From positions 62,001-126,000 of the forward strand of contig CBDHGH010000001.1 of assembly GCA_965263065.1 (NCBI GenBank): a stretch of DNA of 64,000 bases, read 5' to 3'. The notes below the pieces were generated by a model that did not search any database, was not told the DNA's origin, and was given only the letters and a program-made list of their open reading frames with translations. The number at the start of each line of letters is the position of its first letter. The stretch's first letter is position 1. The stretch is from TK10-74A sp965263065. GTDB lineage: Bacteria; Chloroflexota; Dehalococcoidia; Bin125. The translations under genes were made by a program, and so were the position numbers. This document shows positions 56,657 to 64,000 of this stretch, in pieces.

Positions 56657-57708
56657 TGCCATTCGATCTACTCCCCCGCGCGATGCCCCCCTCCGAGATC
56701 ATGGCCGACGGCGACGGTGAGCGGCTGGACGTGTTCGTCGCCCGGCGGCTGCCCCCGCTCTCCCGCACCCACGCGCGGCGCCTCATCAACGAGGGCCTCG
56801 TCCTGGTGGAGGGCGGCCTGGAGCGGCCCTCGTACCGCCTGCGCGCCGGCGAGATGGTGCGCGTGCAGGCCGAGCCCGCGACCGCCGTGATGGTCGCGGA
56901 GCCCATCGACATCCCCCTCGACGTGCGCTACGAGGACGCCGACCTGATCGTGCTCAACAAGCCCGCCGGCCTCACGGTGCACCCCGCCCCCGGCGAGCGC
57001 GAGCCGACGCTCGTCAACGCCCTGCTGGCGCACTGCCCCGACCTGCAGCAGATCGGCGACGCGCTGCGCCCGGGCCTGGTGCACCGCCTCGACAAGGACA
57101 CCAGCGGCGTCATGATGGTGGCCAAGCACGCGGTCTCGTTGCAGCGCCTGCAGGACCAGATCCGCGCCCGCAGCGTGGAGAAGCGCTACCTGGCCGTCGT
57201 CGCCGGAACCCCCGACCCGCTGCAGGGGCGCGTGGAGGCGCCCGTCGGCCGCGACCGCTCCGACCCGCGGCGCATGGCCGTCGTCGAAGGCGGCAAGCCC
57301 TCGACCACCGAATACCGCGTCGACGAGCGCTTCACCGACACCTCGCTGCTCGACTGCCACCTGATCACCGGCCGCACGCATCAGATCCGCGTGCACCTGT
57401 CGGCGCTGGGCCATCCCATCATCGGCGACTCGGTCTATGGGCATCCCTCGCACCTGATCGACCGGCAGGCCCTGCACGCCCGCCTGCTCGCCTTCGACCA
57501 CCCCACCAGCGGGGCCCGCATCCGGGTCGACGTCGCCCCCCCGGCCGACATCGACGCCCTGCTCGACGCCCTGCGCGGGCAGGCGCCGGTGCATGGAGCC
57601 GGCATCGGCGGTACCGTGGATGCGGCCGCCATGCCGCTCCCCCCGGGGCAGGAGGCGCGTGACAAGCGATGGCGCAAGTCGCGCCATCGCTCCCGGCACA
57701 TCCGCTAG
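56656..57708 (+). CDS. RluA family pseudouridine synthase
   Basis: 350 residues with an N-terminal S4 RNA-binding domain (RLDVFVARRLPPLSRTHARR) and an RluA catalytic domain. The catalytic Asp is in HRLDKDTSGVMMVAKH (near residue 145), and GRTHQIRVHLSALGHPIIGD is the C-terminal signature. Probably the RluD-type enzyme acting on 23S rRNA helix 69, by fold; specificity is inferred. The C-terminus has a basic, non-conserved tail. lspA-rluD adjacency is common in bacteria. Confidence 0.93.
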   Translation: MPFDLLPRAMPPSEIMADGDGERLDVFVARRLPPLSRTHARRLINEGLVLVEGGLERPSYRLRAGEMVRVQAEPATAVMVAEPIDIPLDVRYEDADLIVLNKPAGLTVHPAPGEREPTLVNALLAHCPDLQQIGDALRPGLVHRLDKDTSGVMMVAKHAVSLQRLQDQIRARSVEKRYLAVVAGTPDPLQGRVEAPVGRDRSDPRRMAVVEGGKPSTTEYRVDERFTDTSLLDCHLITGRTHQIRVHLSALGHPIIGDSVYGHPSHLIDRQALHARLLAFDHPTSGARIRVDVAPPADIDALLDALRGQAPVHGAGIGGTVDAAAMPLPPGQEARDKRWRKSRHRSRHIR

Positions 57709-57749
57709 TCGCACCGTTTCGTCAGGCTGAGCAAGGCTGAGTAAGACAG

Positions 57750-59231
57750 ATGAGTGTTCGCGTCCGCTTCGGTCCCAGCCCCACCGGCGAGCTGCACATG
57801 GGCAGCGTGCGCACCGCCCTGTTCGACTGGCTCTTCGCGCGCCATCACGGCGGCGACTTCATCGTCCGCATCGAGGACACCGACCAGGGCCGCGGCGTCG
57901 CCGGGGCCGAGGCCCGCATCCTCGAGGGCCTGCGCTGGATGGGCCTGCACTGGGACGAGGGTCCCGACATCGGCGGCCCGTGCGGCCCGTATCGCCAGTC
58001 GGAGCGGCTGCCCGGCTATCAGGCGGCGGCGGCCCGCCTGCTGGCCTCTGGTCACGCCTACCGCTGCGTCTGCTCGCCCGAGCGCGTGGTCCGCGTGCGC
58101 AAGGAGCAACAGCGGCGCAAGCAGCCGCCCGGCTACGACAGCCGCTGCCGCGACCTGGACGCCGCGCAGATCGACGCCGAGATCGCGGCCAAGGACGGGC
58201 GCAGCGTCGTGCGCTTCCGGATGCCCCGCGAGGGCGTCACGGTCGTGCCGGACGCCCTGCGCGGCGGCGTCGCCTTCGAAAACCGCCTCCTGGACGACAA
58301 CGTCCTGCTCAAGGAGGACGGCTTCCCGACCTATCACCTGGCCTCCGTCGTGGACGATCACGCCATGCGGATCAGCCACGTCTTCCGCGGCGACGAGTGG
58401 CTGCCGAGCGCGCCGCGGCACATGCTGCTCTACGAGGCGCTCGGCTTCGAGCCCCCGGTCTTCGTCCACCAGCCGGTCATTCTGGGGCCCGACAAGGGCA
58501 AGCTCAGCAAGCGCCACGGGGCGACGTCGGTGCAGGCCTACGCCGAGCAGGGTTACCTCCCGGAGGCGCTGATCAACTTCCTCGCGCTGCTCGGCTGGTC
58601 CAAGGACGACCACACGACCAAGATGTCCGTCGCCGAGATCGTCGCGGCGTTCGACATCGACCGCATGGGCGTCACGCCCGCGACCTTCGACCAGGCCCGC
58701 CTCGACGCCATGAACGCCGACTTCCTGCGCGATCTCGGCCCCCAGGAGTTCTTCGATCGGGCCACGCCGTTCCTCGAGCGGCTGCTACCCGACGACGTCG
58801 CCCGGCCCTTGGATCTGGCCCCGCTGGCGCCGCTCGCGCCGCTGATCCAGGAGCGGGTGAAGCGGCTGCCCGAAGTCGCGGAGTACGTCGATTTCTTCCT
58901 GCGCCCCGGCCCGCTCGACTACCCCAACGCGGAGTTGATGGGCAAGGGCTTCCGCGACAACCCCTCGGGGGCGCTGGCGGCCCTCGAGGGCGCGATCGCG
59001 GCGCTCAAGGCCGTCGACCCCTGGACGACCGAGGCGATCGAGGCCGCCCTGCGCGCCCTCGCCGATCGGCTGGCGCTGCGGCCGGGCGTGGTCTTCACGC
59101 CCGTGCGCGTCGCCATCACGGGCAAGCGCATCGCGCCGCCGCTCTTCGAGACGCTGACCGTGCTCGGCCGCGCCCGGGCCGTCGAGCGGCTCAACGTCGC
59201 GGCGGAGCGCCTCGCCCGCCCCGACGACTGA
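57750..59231 (+). CDS. gltX: Glutamyl-tRNA synthetase
   Basis: 493-residue class I synthetase. The HIGH-type site reads PSPTGELHMGSVRTALF and the KMSKR-type loop KGKLSKRHGAT (near residue 250). The anticodon-binding helical domain follows. It charges tRNA-Glu and, if non-discriminating, also tRNA-Gln for later amidation. Tellingly, tRNA-Gln and tRNA-Glu genes follow immediately. The start ATG 57750 begins the conserved N-terminus. Confidence 0.96.
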   Translation: MSVRVRFGPSPTGELHMGSVRTALFDWLFARHHGGDFIVRIEDTDQGRGVAGAEARILEGLRWMGLHWDEGPDIGGPCGPYRQSERLPGYQAAAARLLASGHAYRCVCSPERVVRVRKEQQRRKQPPGYDSRCRDLDAAQIDAEIAAKDGRSVVRFRMPREGVTVVPDALRGGVAFENRLLDDNVLLKEDGFPTYHLASVVDDHAMRISHVFRGDEWLPSAPRHMLLYEALGFEPPVFVHQPVILGPDKGKLSKRHGATSVQAYAEQGYLPEALINFLALLGWSKDDHTTKMSVAEIVAAFDIDRMGVTPATFDQARLDAMNADFLRDLGPQEFFDRATPFLERLLPDDVARPLDLAPLAPLAPLIQERVKRLPEVAEYVDFFLRPGPLDYPNAELMGKGFRDNPSGALAALEGAIAALKAVDPWTTEAIEAALRALADRLALRPGVVFTPVRVAITGKRIAPPLFETLTVLGRARAVERLNVAAERLARPDD

Positions 59232-59315
59232 GTGTCGCCGCTGCGCAACGTCCGCAATTGCGAGCCCCGCGACCGCGCCGATAAGATGGAGCCGGCCCCG
59301 AAAAGGGAGCCGCAC

Positions 59316-59389
59316 TGGGGATTAGTCTAGCGGTAGGACGACTGACTCTGGATCAGTTAGCGGGGGTTCGAATCCTCCATCCCCAGCCA
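59316..59389 (+). tRNA. tRNA-Gln (anticodon CTG)
   Basis: Acceptor TGGGGAT/ATCCCCA, anticodon stem ACTGA/TCAGT with loop CTCTGGA (CTG), T-loop GGTTCGAATCC, discriminator G and encoded CCA. 74 nt. It lies 84 bp after gltX. Confidence 0.95.
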
Positions 59390-59395
59390 ACCCGA

Positions 59396-59472
59396 GGCGC
59401 ATTCGTCTAGCGGCCCAGGACACCGCCCTCTCAAGGCGGAGATCGGGGGTTCGAATCCCCCATGCGCTACCA
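59396..59472 (+). tRNA. tRNA-Glu (anticodon CTC)
   Basis: Acceptor GGCGCAT/ATGCGCT with a G1-U72 wobble like the other tRNA-Glu, anticodon stem CCGCC/GGCGG with loop CTCTCAA (CTC), T-loop GGTTCGAATCC and encoded CCA. 77 nt. Only 6 bp after tRNA-Gln, so they are co-transcribed. Confidence 0.95.
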
Positions 59473-59480
59473 GCCCTCTC

Positions 59481-59502
59481 CAGCCCCTCCTCGGAGGGGC
59501 TG
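59481..59502 (+). terminator. Hairpin terminator after the tRNA pair
   Basis: CAGCCCCTCC (59481-59490) pairs with GGAGGGGCTG (59493-59502), 8 bp after tRNA-Glu. A short T/C-rich stretch (TCTGCGT) follows rather than a full T tract. Confidence 0.65.
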
Positions 59503-59606
59503 TCTGCGTCCGACGCCGCCGGCCTTGCGCCGAGACCGTCAAGCGGCTACTGCTGAAGGACAGGGGGCTCACACCAGCACGCGGGCGGGAGAATGGGACG
59601 TGAGTT

Positions 59607-59807
59607 GTGAAGCTGCACGTGGACAAGGAAGCCGACGCGCTCTACTTCCGCCTCGACGACTCCCGCATCGTCGAGTCCGAGGAGGTCTCGCCGGGGGTGG
59701 TGCTCGATTACAACCAGGCGAACGAAGTGGTGGGCGTGGCATTGCTCGATCTCTCCAAGCGTTCCCCCAACCTGAACCTCTCGGCGTTCCAGTTCGAGAC
59801 GGCTTGA
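59607..59807 (+). CDS. DUF2283 domain protein
   Basis: 66-residue protein with the DUF2283 pattern: DKEADALYFRL near the start, VVLDYNQANEVVGVALLDLS and a short C-terminal strand. Function unknown; DUF2283 genes often sit beside toxin-antitoxin genes, as here (vapBC follows). GTG 59607 is the only start giving the complete domain. Confidence 0.85.
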   Translation: MKLHVDKEADALYFRLDDSRIVESEEVSPGVVLDYNQANEVVGVALLDLSKRSPNLNLSAFQFETA

Positions 59808-59892
59808 GCGGCGGCGCCCTGCGCGTGCGCCAAGAGCCGCTGACTGCCCTCGACTGCTCGGCGCGCCGCTCCGCGCGAGCCCGGTGCGCATC

Positions 59893-59924
59893 TTGACATC
59901 ATCCGAACACGGCATCATGATGCC
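59893..59924 (+). promoter_or_regulatory. vapBC promoter with overlapping 14-bp operator palindrome
   Basis: TTGACA (59893-59898), a 17-bp spacer and CATGAT (59916-59921) lie just before ATG 59928. The -10 is embedded in the perfect palindrome GGCATCATGATGCC (59911-59924), an ideal site for the VapB ribbon-helix-helix repressor. The -10 ends 6 nt before the start codon, so the mRNA is probably leaderless. Confidence 0.7.
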
Positions 59925-59927
59925 TGT

Positions 59928-60185
59928 ATGAGAACGACGCTGACCCTGGACGACGACATCGCCGCCTCCTTGAAGGAACAGGCGCGACTGCTGGACAAGC
60001 CGTTCCGGCAGGTGGTCAACGACGCCCTGCGCCGGGGCATGGCCCCCACCCCCCGGGAGGACCGGCCCCGCTTCCGGATCAAGCCGCTCCATGGCGCCTT
60101 CGCCCCCGGGATCGACCTTCTCCGCCTCAATCAACTCAACGACGAGCTCCAGACGGACGACTTCCTGCGACGGCACGCGGAGTGA
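59928..60185 (+). CDS. vapB: VapB-type antitoxin (ribbon-helix-helix)
   Basis: 85 residues. The N-terminal RHH DNA-binding domain reads MRTTLTLDDDIAASLKEQAR then LLDKPFRQVVNDALRRG. The C-terminal part should bind and neutralise the toxin. Expected to autorepress through the palindrome overlapping its promoter. Its end overlaps the vapC start by 4 nt. Confidence 0.88.
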   Translation: MRTTLTLDDDIAASLKEQARLLDKPFRQVVNDALRRGMAPTPREDRPRFRIKPLHGAFAPGIDLLRLNQLNDELQTDDFLRRHAE

Positions 60186-60607
60186 TCGTCCCGGACCTGA
60201 ATCTGCTTATCTACGCCTACAACGACGAGGCGCCACTGCACTCCCCGGCCCGCCGCTGGTGGGAGGACCTCCTGAATGGGACGGAGCGGGTCGGCGTGCC
60301 CTGGGTCGTGACGTCGGGCTTCGTGCGTCTCCTCGCGCAGCGCGCCGTGCGCGCCTACCCCGCGACGCCGGAGCGGGCCGTCGGATTCGTGCAGGACTGG
60401 TTCTCCTTCCCCCACGTCACGCCGTTGAACCCCGGCGTCGAGCACCTGACGTTGTTTCGCCGCCTCCTCACCGCCTCCGGGGCTGGGTCGAACCTCGTCA
60501 CGGACGCGCACATCGCCGCCCTGGCGATCGAGTACCAAGCCGAGGTCCACTCCAACGACACGGACTTCGCCCGCTTCCCTGGCCTGCGCTGGCGCAACCC
60601 CCTCTGA
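60182..60607 (+). CDS. vapC: VapC-type PIN-domain toxin
   Basis: 141-residue PIN-domain ribonuclease. Acidic residues are in place: VPDLNLLIYAYN at the N-terminus, NLVTDAHIAALAIEY and SNDTDFARFPGLRW near the end. VapC toxins cut tRNA or rRNA and arrest growth until neutralised by VapB. GTG start coupled to vapB. Confidence 0.9.
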   Translation: MIVPDLNLLIYAYNDEAPLHSPARRWWEDLLNGTERVGVPWVVTSGFVRLLAQRAVRAYPATPERAVGFVQDWFSFPHVTPLNPGVEHLTLFRRLLTASGAGSNLVTDAHIAALAIEYQAEVHSNDTDFARFPGLRWRNPL

Positions 60608-60679
60608 TCCGAGCCGGCCGTGCCACGTGTCCCGGCGCGGTTTCCCGCCCCCGCGCCCCCCTCTTCCCGGCGGGCATGC

Positions 60680-60685
60680 GACAAT
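60680..60685 (+). promoter_or_regulatory. -10-like box GACAAT before the formate dehydrogenase locus
   Basis: GACAAT lies 6 nt before ATG 60692, again the spacing of a leaderless start. Weak hexamer. Confidence 0.3.
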
Positions 60686-60691
60686 CCCGTC

Positions 60692-62782
60692 ATGACCGCC
60701 CGCTCCTCCATCGACGGCCTCGACGATCGCCTCGCGCGGCTGCCCCGCGAGCGCGCGCAGGCGCTGCCCGCGCTGCACCTCCTGCACGACCTCGCCGGCT
60801 ACCTGGCCCCGGAGGGTCTGGAGCGCATCGGTCGCTGGCTGCAGATCCCCAACTCCGACCTCTACGCCGTCGCCACCTCCTACACGGAGTTCCGCAGCGT
60901 CCCGGCCGAGCCGGGCGCCGTGGGCGTCTGTCGTGGCCTGAGCTGCCGGCTGGCCGGCGCCGACGCCCTGCTGGACGACCTGCGCGCCGCTGGCCGGCGC
61001 GTGGAGGAGCGCGAGTGCCTGTTCGCCTGCGCCGTCGCGCCCGTGGTCGAAGAGGGGGGTCTGCGCGGGCGGGCGCATGCCGCCCCCGACCCGGCCGCCG
61101 GCGCGGAGCGGCGCGTCGACGGTGAGGATGCTGTCGGGGCGCCCCTTGTGGGCGCCCGAGAAGAGAGGGCGACCACGAGGGTCGCCCCGACGGACGCCGA
61201 GAATGCTGTCGGGGCGCCCCTTGTGGGCGCCCCGCCCGACCGCTCCTCCCCGCCCCCCCGCCCCCGTCTGCATCTGCGCGGCGGATCGATGGCGCGGGCC
61301 GCCGGCGCAGGCCCCGTGCTCGACACGCTGCGCCGGCAGCTGCCGGGCATCGACGTCGTGGAGACCGGCGGCGACGGCGCCGCCTGGGCCGCGCCCGTGC
61401 TCGCGCTGCCGCCCGACGGCCGCCCCCACCCCCCCGCCCTGCCCGTCACGGCCGCGACGGCGGCCGACGCCGCCCGCGCCCTGCTCAACGGGCAGCCGGG
61501 GGACCCAGCCCTGCGCGAGTTCTTCGGCGGCCAGACGCGACGCCTGCTCGCCCGCGCCGGTCAGATCGATCCCGGCTGCCTGGACGAGGCGCGGGCGGCG
61601 GGCGCGTACGTGGGCCTCAAGACGGCGGCCGGCCTCGGCCCGGAGGAGATCGTCGACGTCATCGAGGCGTCGGGGCTGCGCGGTCGCGGCGGGGCGTACT
61701 TCCCCGTCCATCTGAAGTGGCGCGCCGCGCGCGACGCCGCCGCGCTGAACGGGACCCCCATCCTCGTGGTCAACGCCGAGGAGGGGGAGCCGGGCGTGTT
61801 CAAGGATCGCGGTCTCATGGAGGCCGACCCCCACCGTCTGGTCGAGGGGATGGGCATCGCCGCCCGGGCGATCGGGGCGGCAACGGCCTATCTCTACATC
61901 AACGGGCAGGCCGATCGCTCGGCGGCGCGCATGGCCGACGCCCTGTGCCAAGCCGCGGAGGCGGGCATCGTCGGGCCCGAGGCGGGGCTGCGCGTCGAAA
62001 TCCGGCGCGGCGCGGGCGGCTACGTCTGCGGCGAGGAGACGGTCATCCTGGAGAGCATCGAGGGCCGCCGCGCCGTCCCCCGGCTGCGACCCCCCTTCCC
62101 CACCGAGCGCGGCCTCTGGGGCCGCCCCACCGTGATCAACAACGTCGAGACGCTGTGCAACCTGCCCGACCTGTTCCGCTTCGGCGTGGAGTGGTTCCGC
62201 GACGCCGGCGCCGATGACGCCCCCGGCACGAAGCTGATCTCGCTCAGCGGCTGCGTCCCGCGCCCCGGCCTGATCGAGGTGCCGATGGGCGCGAGCGTCG
62301 CCGACATCCTGCGCATCGGCGGCCTCGCCGATCCGGCGGCGGCGTTGACGGGCGTGGTCGCCGGCGGACCGTCGGGCGGGTTGCTGCCCCCCGATCGCTT
62401 CGACGTCGCCATCGGCCCGGGCCTGCTCGACGAGGCCGGCGCGGTTCTCGGCTCCGGGGGCTTCGTCGCCTTCGACGACCGCCTGCCCGTCGCGGAGGTC
62501 GTGCAGATCGAGGCCGACTACAACGCGCGCGAATCCTGCGGCAAGTGCACCCCCTGCCGCGAGGGCGGCGAGCGCCTCGCCGACGCGCTGCGACGCCTGC
62601 GCGACCCCGCCGCGCAGGCCGCCGCCCGCGCCGACATCGAGGAGTTGATCCCGCTGCTGCGCGACGCCTCGCTCTGCGGCCTCGGCCAGATGGCCCCCGC
62701 CCCGGTGACGAGCGCGCTCGCCCACTTCGGACCGGCACTCAGCGAAGCCGCGCTATCGTCGCCTCTGGAGAGTTCGGTATGA
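60692..62782 (+). CDS. NAD-binding formate dehydrogenase beta subunit, NuoE-NuoF (FdsG-FdsB) fusion
   Basis: 696 residues. The N-terminal NuoE-like domain has its [2Fe-2S] ligands in VCRGLSC and ECLFACAVAP. A linker of about 60 residues follows, containing two in-frame palindromic repeats (61128-61232). The NuoF-like part has the FMN/NADH site (GLRGRGGAYFP, NAEEGEPGVFKDR, RGAGGYVCGEETVILESIEG) and the [4Fe-4S] ligands ESCGKCTPCREG plus a later Cys in LCGLGQ. It should pass electrons between the catalytic subunit and NAD+. ATG 60692 starts the conserved domain. The stop overlaps the start of the alpha-subunit gene (ATGA). Confidence 0.92.
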   Translation: MTARSSIDGLDDRLARLPRERAQALPALHLLHDLAGYLAPEGLERIGRWLQIPNSDLYAVATSYTEFRSVPAEPGAVGVCRGLSCRLAGADALLDDLRAAGRRVEERECLFACAVAPVVEEGGLRGRAHAAPDPAAGAERRVDGEDAVGAPLVGAREERATTRVAPTDAENAVGAPLVGAPPDRSSPPPRPRLHLRGGSMARAAGAGPVLDTLRRQLPGIDVVETGGDGAAWAAPVLALPPDGRPHPPALPVTAATAADAARALLNGQPGDPALREFFGGQTRRLLARAGQIDPGCLDEARAAGAYVGLKTAAGLGPEEIVDVIEASGLRGRGGAYFPVHLKWRAARDAAALNGTPILVVNAEEGEPGVFKDRGLMEADPHRLVEGMGIAARAIGAATAYLYINGQADRSAARMADALCQAAEAGIVGPEAGLRVEIRRGAGGYVCGEETVILESIEGRRAVPRLRPPFPTERGLWGRPTVINNVETLCNLPDLFRFGVEWFRDAGADDAPGTKLISLSGCVPRPGLIEVPMGASVADILRIGGLADPAAALTGVVAGGPSGGLLPPDRFDVAIGPGLLDEAGAVLGSGGFVAFDDRLPVAEVVQIEADYNARESCGKCTPCREGGERLADALRRLRDPAAQAAARADIEELIPLLRDASLCGLGQMAPAPVTSALAHFGPALSEAALSSPLESSV
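61128..61232. repeat. Palindromic repeat pair inserted in-frame in the NuoE-NuoF linker
   Basis: The same 30-bp sequence begins at 61128 and again at 61203, exactly 75 bp apart, so both copies are in the same frame and encode AVGAPLVGA. Each contains the self-complementary GGGCGCCC twice around TTGT (hairpin). Between them GGGCGACC (61167-61174) pairs with GGTCGCCC (61180-61187). The unit resembles repetitive extragenic elements but sits within the coding sequence. Confidence 0.8.
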
Positions 62783-64000
62783 CCACGCAAGCCGCGATCG
62801 CCCTCACCGTCGATGGGCGGCCGATCGCGGTCGGCGCCGGGGCGACGGTGCTCGATGCCGTCCTGGCGGCCGGGGTCGAGCTGCCGCACCTCTGCAAGGA
62901 CGACGACGGACCCGCGCTCGGCGCCTGCCGCACCTGCCTCGTCGAGATCGACGGCGTGCGGGGATTGCCGGCCTCGTGCTCGCTGCCGGCGTCCGATGGG
63001 ATGGTCGTGCGCACCGCCTCCGACGACGCCCGCCGCGCCCGCCGCGGCGTCCTGGAACTCACGCTGGGCATGCGCGACGCCTCGGCCGACCCCCCGCCGG
63101 GCTCCGATCTGGGGCGCGTCGCGGTCGCGCACGCCGCCGACCCCCGGCGCTGGTCCCCCCGCCTCAACACGACCCGCGACGACAGCAACCCCTTCTACCT
63201 CTTCGACGCCGCCGAATGCATCCTCTGTGGCCGCTGCACCTCCGCCTGCCAGGACCTGCAGCACATCGGCGCCATCGGCATCGCCGGGAGCGGCGCGGCG
63301 GCCCGCATCGCCGCCTTCAACGACGAGCCGCTGGCCGAGTCGATCTGCACCTCCTGCGGCCAGTGCGTCGCGGCCTGCCCCACCGGCGCCATCCGCTCCA
63401 AGCAGGCGCCCGCGCCCGCGCGCACCGTCTCGACCGTCTGCCCGTACTGCGGCGTGGGCTGCGGCATCAAGCTCTCCGCCGACGACCAGGGCCGCATCAC
63501 CCACGTCGACGACGACCCCGCGAACCGCTCCTCGACCGGGTTGCTGTGCGTCAAGGGGCGCTTCGGCGTCTCCTTCGTCGACCACCCGGATCGCCTCACC
63601 ACCCCCCTCGTGCGCCGCGCGGGGCGACTCCAGCCCGCCTCCTGGGACGAGGCGCTCGACCTCGTCGCCGACAAGTTCGCCGAGCACCACGGTCGCTTCG
63701 GCGCGTTCGCCAGCGCCAAGGCCACGAACGAGGACAACTACTTGATCCAGAAGTTCGCCCGCGTGCTGCTGGGGACGAACAACATCGACCACTGCACGCG
63801 GCTCTGCCACTCCCCCTCGGTCGAGGCGATGCTGGCGCAGCTCGGCAGCGGCGCGACGTCGAACTCCTACACCGACTACGAGGACGCCGGCTGCGTGTTC
63901 GTCGCCGGCGCCGACCCGTCCTCGAACCACCCGGTGATCGCCAGCCGCATCCGGCGCGCCGTGGACCGGCACGGCGTGCGCCTGATCGTGCTCAACCCCA
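62779..64000 (+). CDS. fdhA: NAD-dependent formate dehydrogenase alpha subunit (partial, runs off the window)
   Basis: The first 407 residues of a molybdopterin formate dehydrogenase. Domain order: [2Fe-2S] ferredoxin (HLCKDDDG, GACRTCLVEI, ASC), His/Cys and 4Fe-4S clusters (AECILCGRCTSAC; CTSCGQCVAACPTGA), then the molybdopterin domain beginning TVCPYCGVGCGIKL with LLCVKGRFG. The catalytic position reads CTRLCHSPSV, a Cys and not Sec. It oxidises formate to CO2 and passes electrons through the fused beta subunit to NAD+, or reduces CO2 in reverse. No stop codon is reached in the window. Confidence 0.94.
   Translation, partial: MTTQAAIALTVDGRPIAVGAGATVLDAVLAAGVELPHLCKDDDGPALGACRTCLVEIDGVRGLPASCSLPASDGMVVRTASDDARRARRGVLELTLGMRDASADPPPGSDLGRVAVAHAADPRRWSPRLNTTRDDSNPFYLFDAAECILCGRCTSACQDLQHIGAIGIAGSGAAARIAAFNDEPLAESICTSCGQCVAACPTGAIRSKQAPAPARTVSTVCPYCGVGCGIKLSADDQGRITHVDDDPANRSSTGLLCVKGRFGVSFVDHPDRLTTPLVRRAGRLQPASWDEALDLVADKFAEHHGRFGAFASAKATNEDNYLIQKFARVLLGTNNIDHCTRLCHSPSVEAMLAQLGSGATSNSYTDYEDAGCVFVAGADPSSNHPVIASRIRRAVDRHGVRLIVLNP

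Noticed and set aside
63790..63830. Possible selenocysteine in the formate dehydrogenase
   Set aside because: The catalytic codon is TGC (CTRLCHSPSV); no in-frame TGA is present up to the window end.

Overview
The window is about 70% GC, densely coded, and looks like a chromosome segment of an uncultured Chloroflexota-like bacterium (moderate confidence; a high-GC actinobacterium is the main alternative). Pointers are a Cys-rich LysM anchor protein of a kind I associate with Chloroflexota, a 23S rRNA gene with its own promoter and no linked 16S or 5S, two PAC2-family proteins, FAS1-like/MaoC hot-dog genes, a luciferase-like (LLM) oxidoreductase and a tungsten aldehyde:ferredoxin oxidoreductase. 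Several genes have a -10-like hexamer only 6-8 nt before the start codon, suggesting leaderless mRNAs.

Layout. 0-8 kb: cell-wall proteins (an eight-LysM M23 peptidase and a LysM membrane anchor), a SnoaL-like protein and tldD-tldE. 8-11.7 kb: a peptide-type ABC solute-binding protein with a very long Ala-rich stalk, behind a promoter whose -35 and -10 boxes are separated by a 12-G tract, and flanked by related palindromes; then a phytanoyl-CoA dioxygenase-like gene and a remnant of an OppC/DppC permease. 11.7-20 kb: a four-gene hot-dog operon, MBL hydrolase + PAC2, histidine phosphatase, HhH-GPD protein, an ECF sigma/anti-sigma pair, a second M23 peptidase and an APH-fold pseudokinase. 20-27 kb: DinB, an iron-type ABC transporter (ATPase + fused permease), rpsN, a ferredoxin-thioredoxin reductase gene, a second PAC2 and a methyltransferase. 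27-38.5 kb: SDR, AOR, LLM, MscS channel, a tandem small-gene family with a decayed copy, acyl-CoA ligase, CDGSH protein, peroxiredoxin, TRIC channel, cupin and a secreted protein with a sorting-signal-like tail. 38.9-44.8 kb: a type III-like restriction helicase and adenine methyltransferase. 44.8-49.4 kb: aapJQMP amino-acid ABC transporter. 49.6-54 kb: tRNA-Glu, a KtrA-like protein, tRNA-fMet and 23S rRNA. 54-64 kb: siroheme-decarboxylase-like and sulfite-oxidase-like genes, lspA, RluA-family synthase, gltX with tRNA-Gln and tRNA-Glu, DUF2283, vapBC, and an NAD-dependent formate dehydrogenase locus running off the end.

The most important observation is in the ferredoxin-thioredoxin reductase gene (24692-25204, minus). 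The reading frame seems to stop at the third redox motif, where the expected Cys-His-Cys reads Cys-His-TGA. The frame continues sensibly for 61 codons to a TAG. Starting 12 nt after the TGA is a short stem-loop with a bulge and an AGGUCU apical loop, as expected of a bacterial SECIS element. I read this as a selenocysteine FTR in which Sec replaces a cysteine of the active-site disulfide. The second strongest lead is the candidate phase-variable promoter at 7925-7960.
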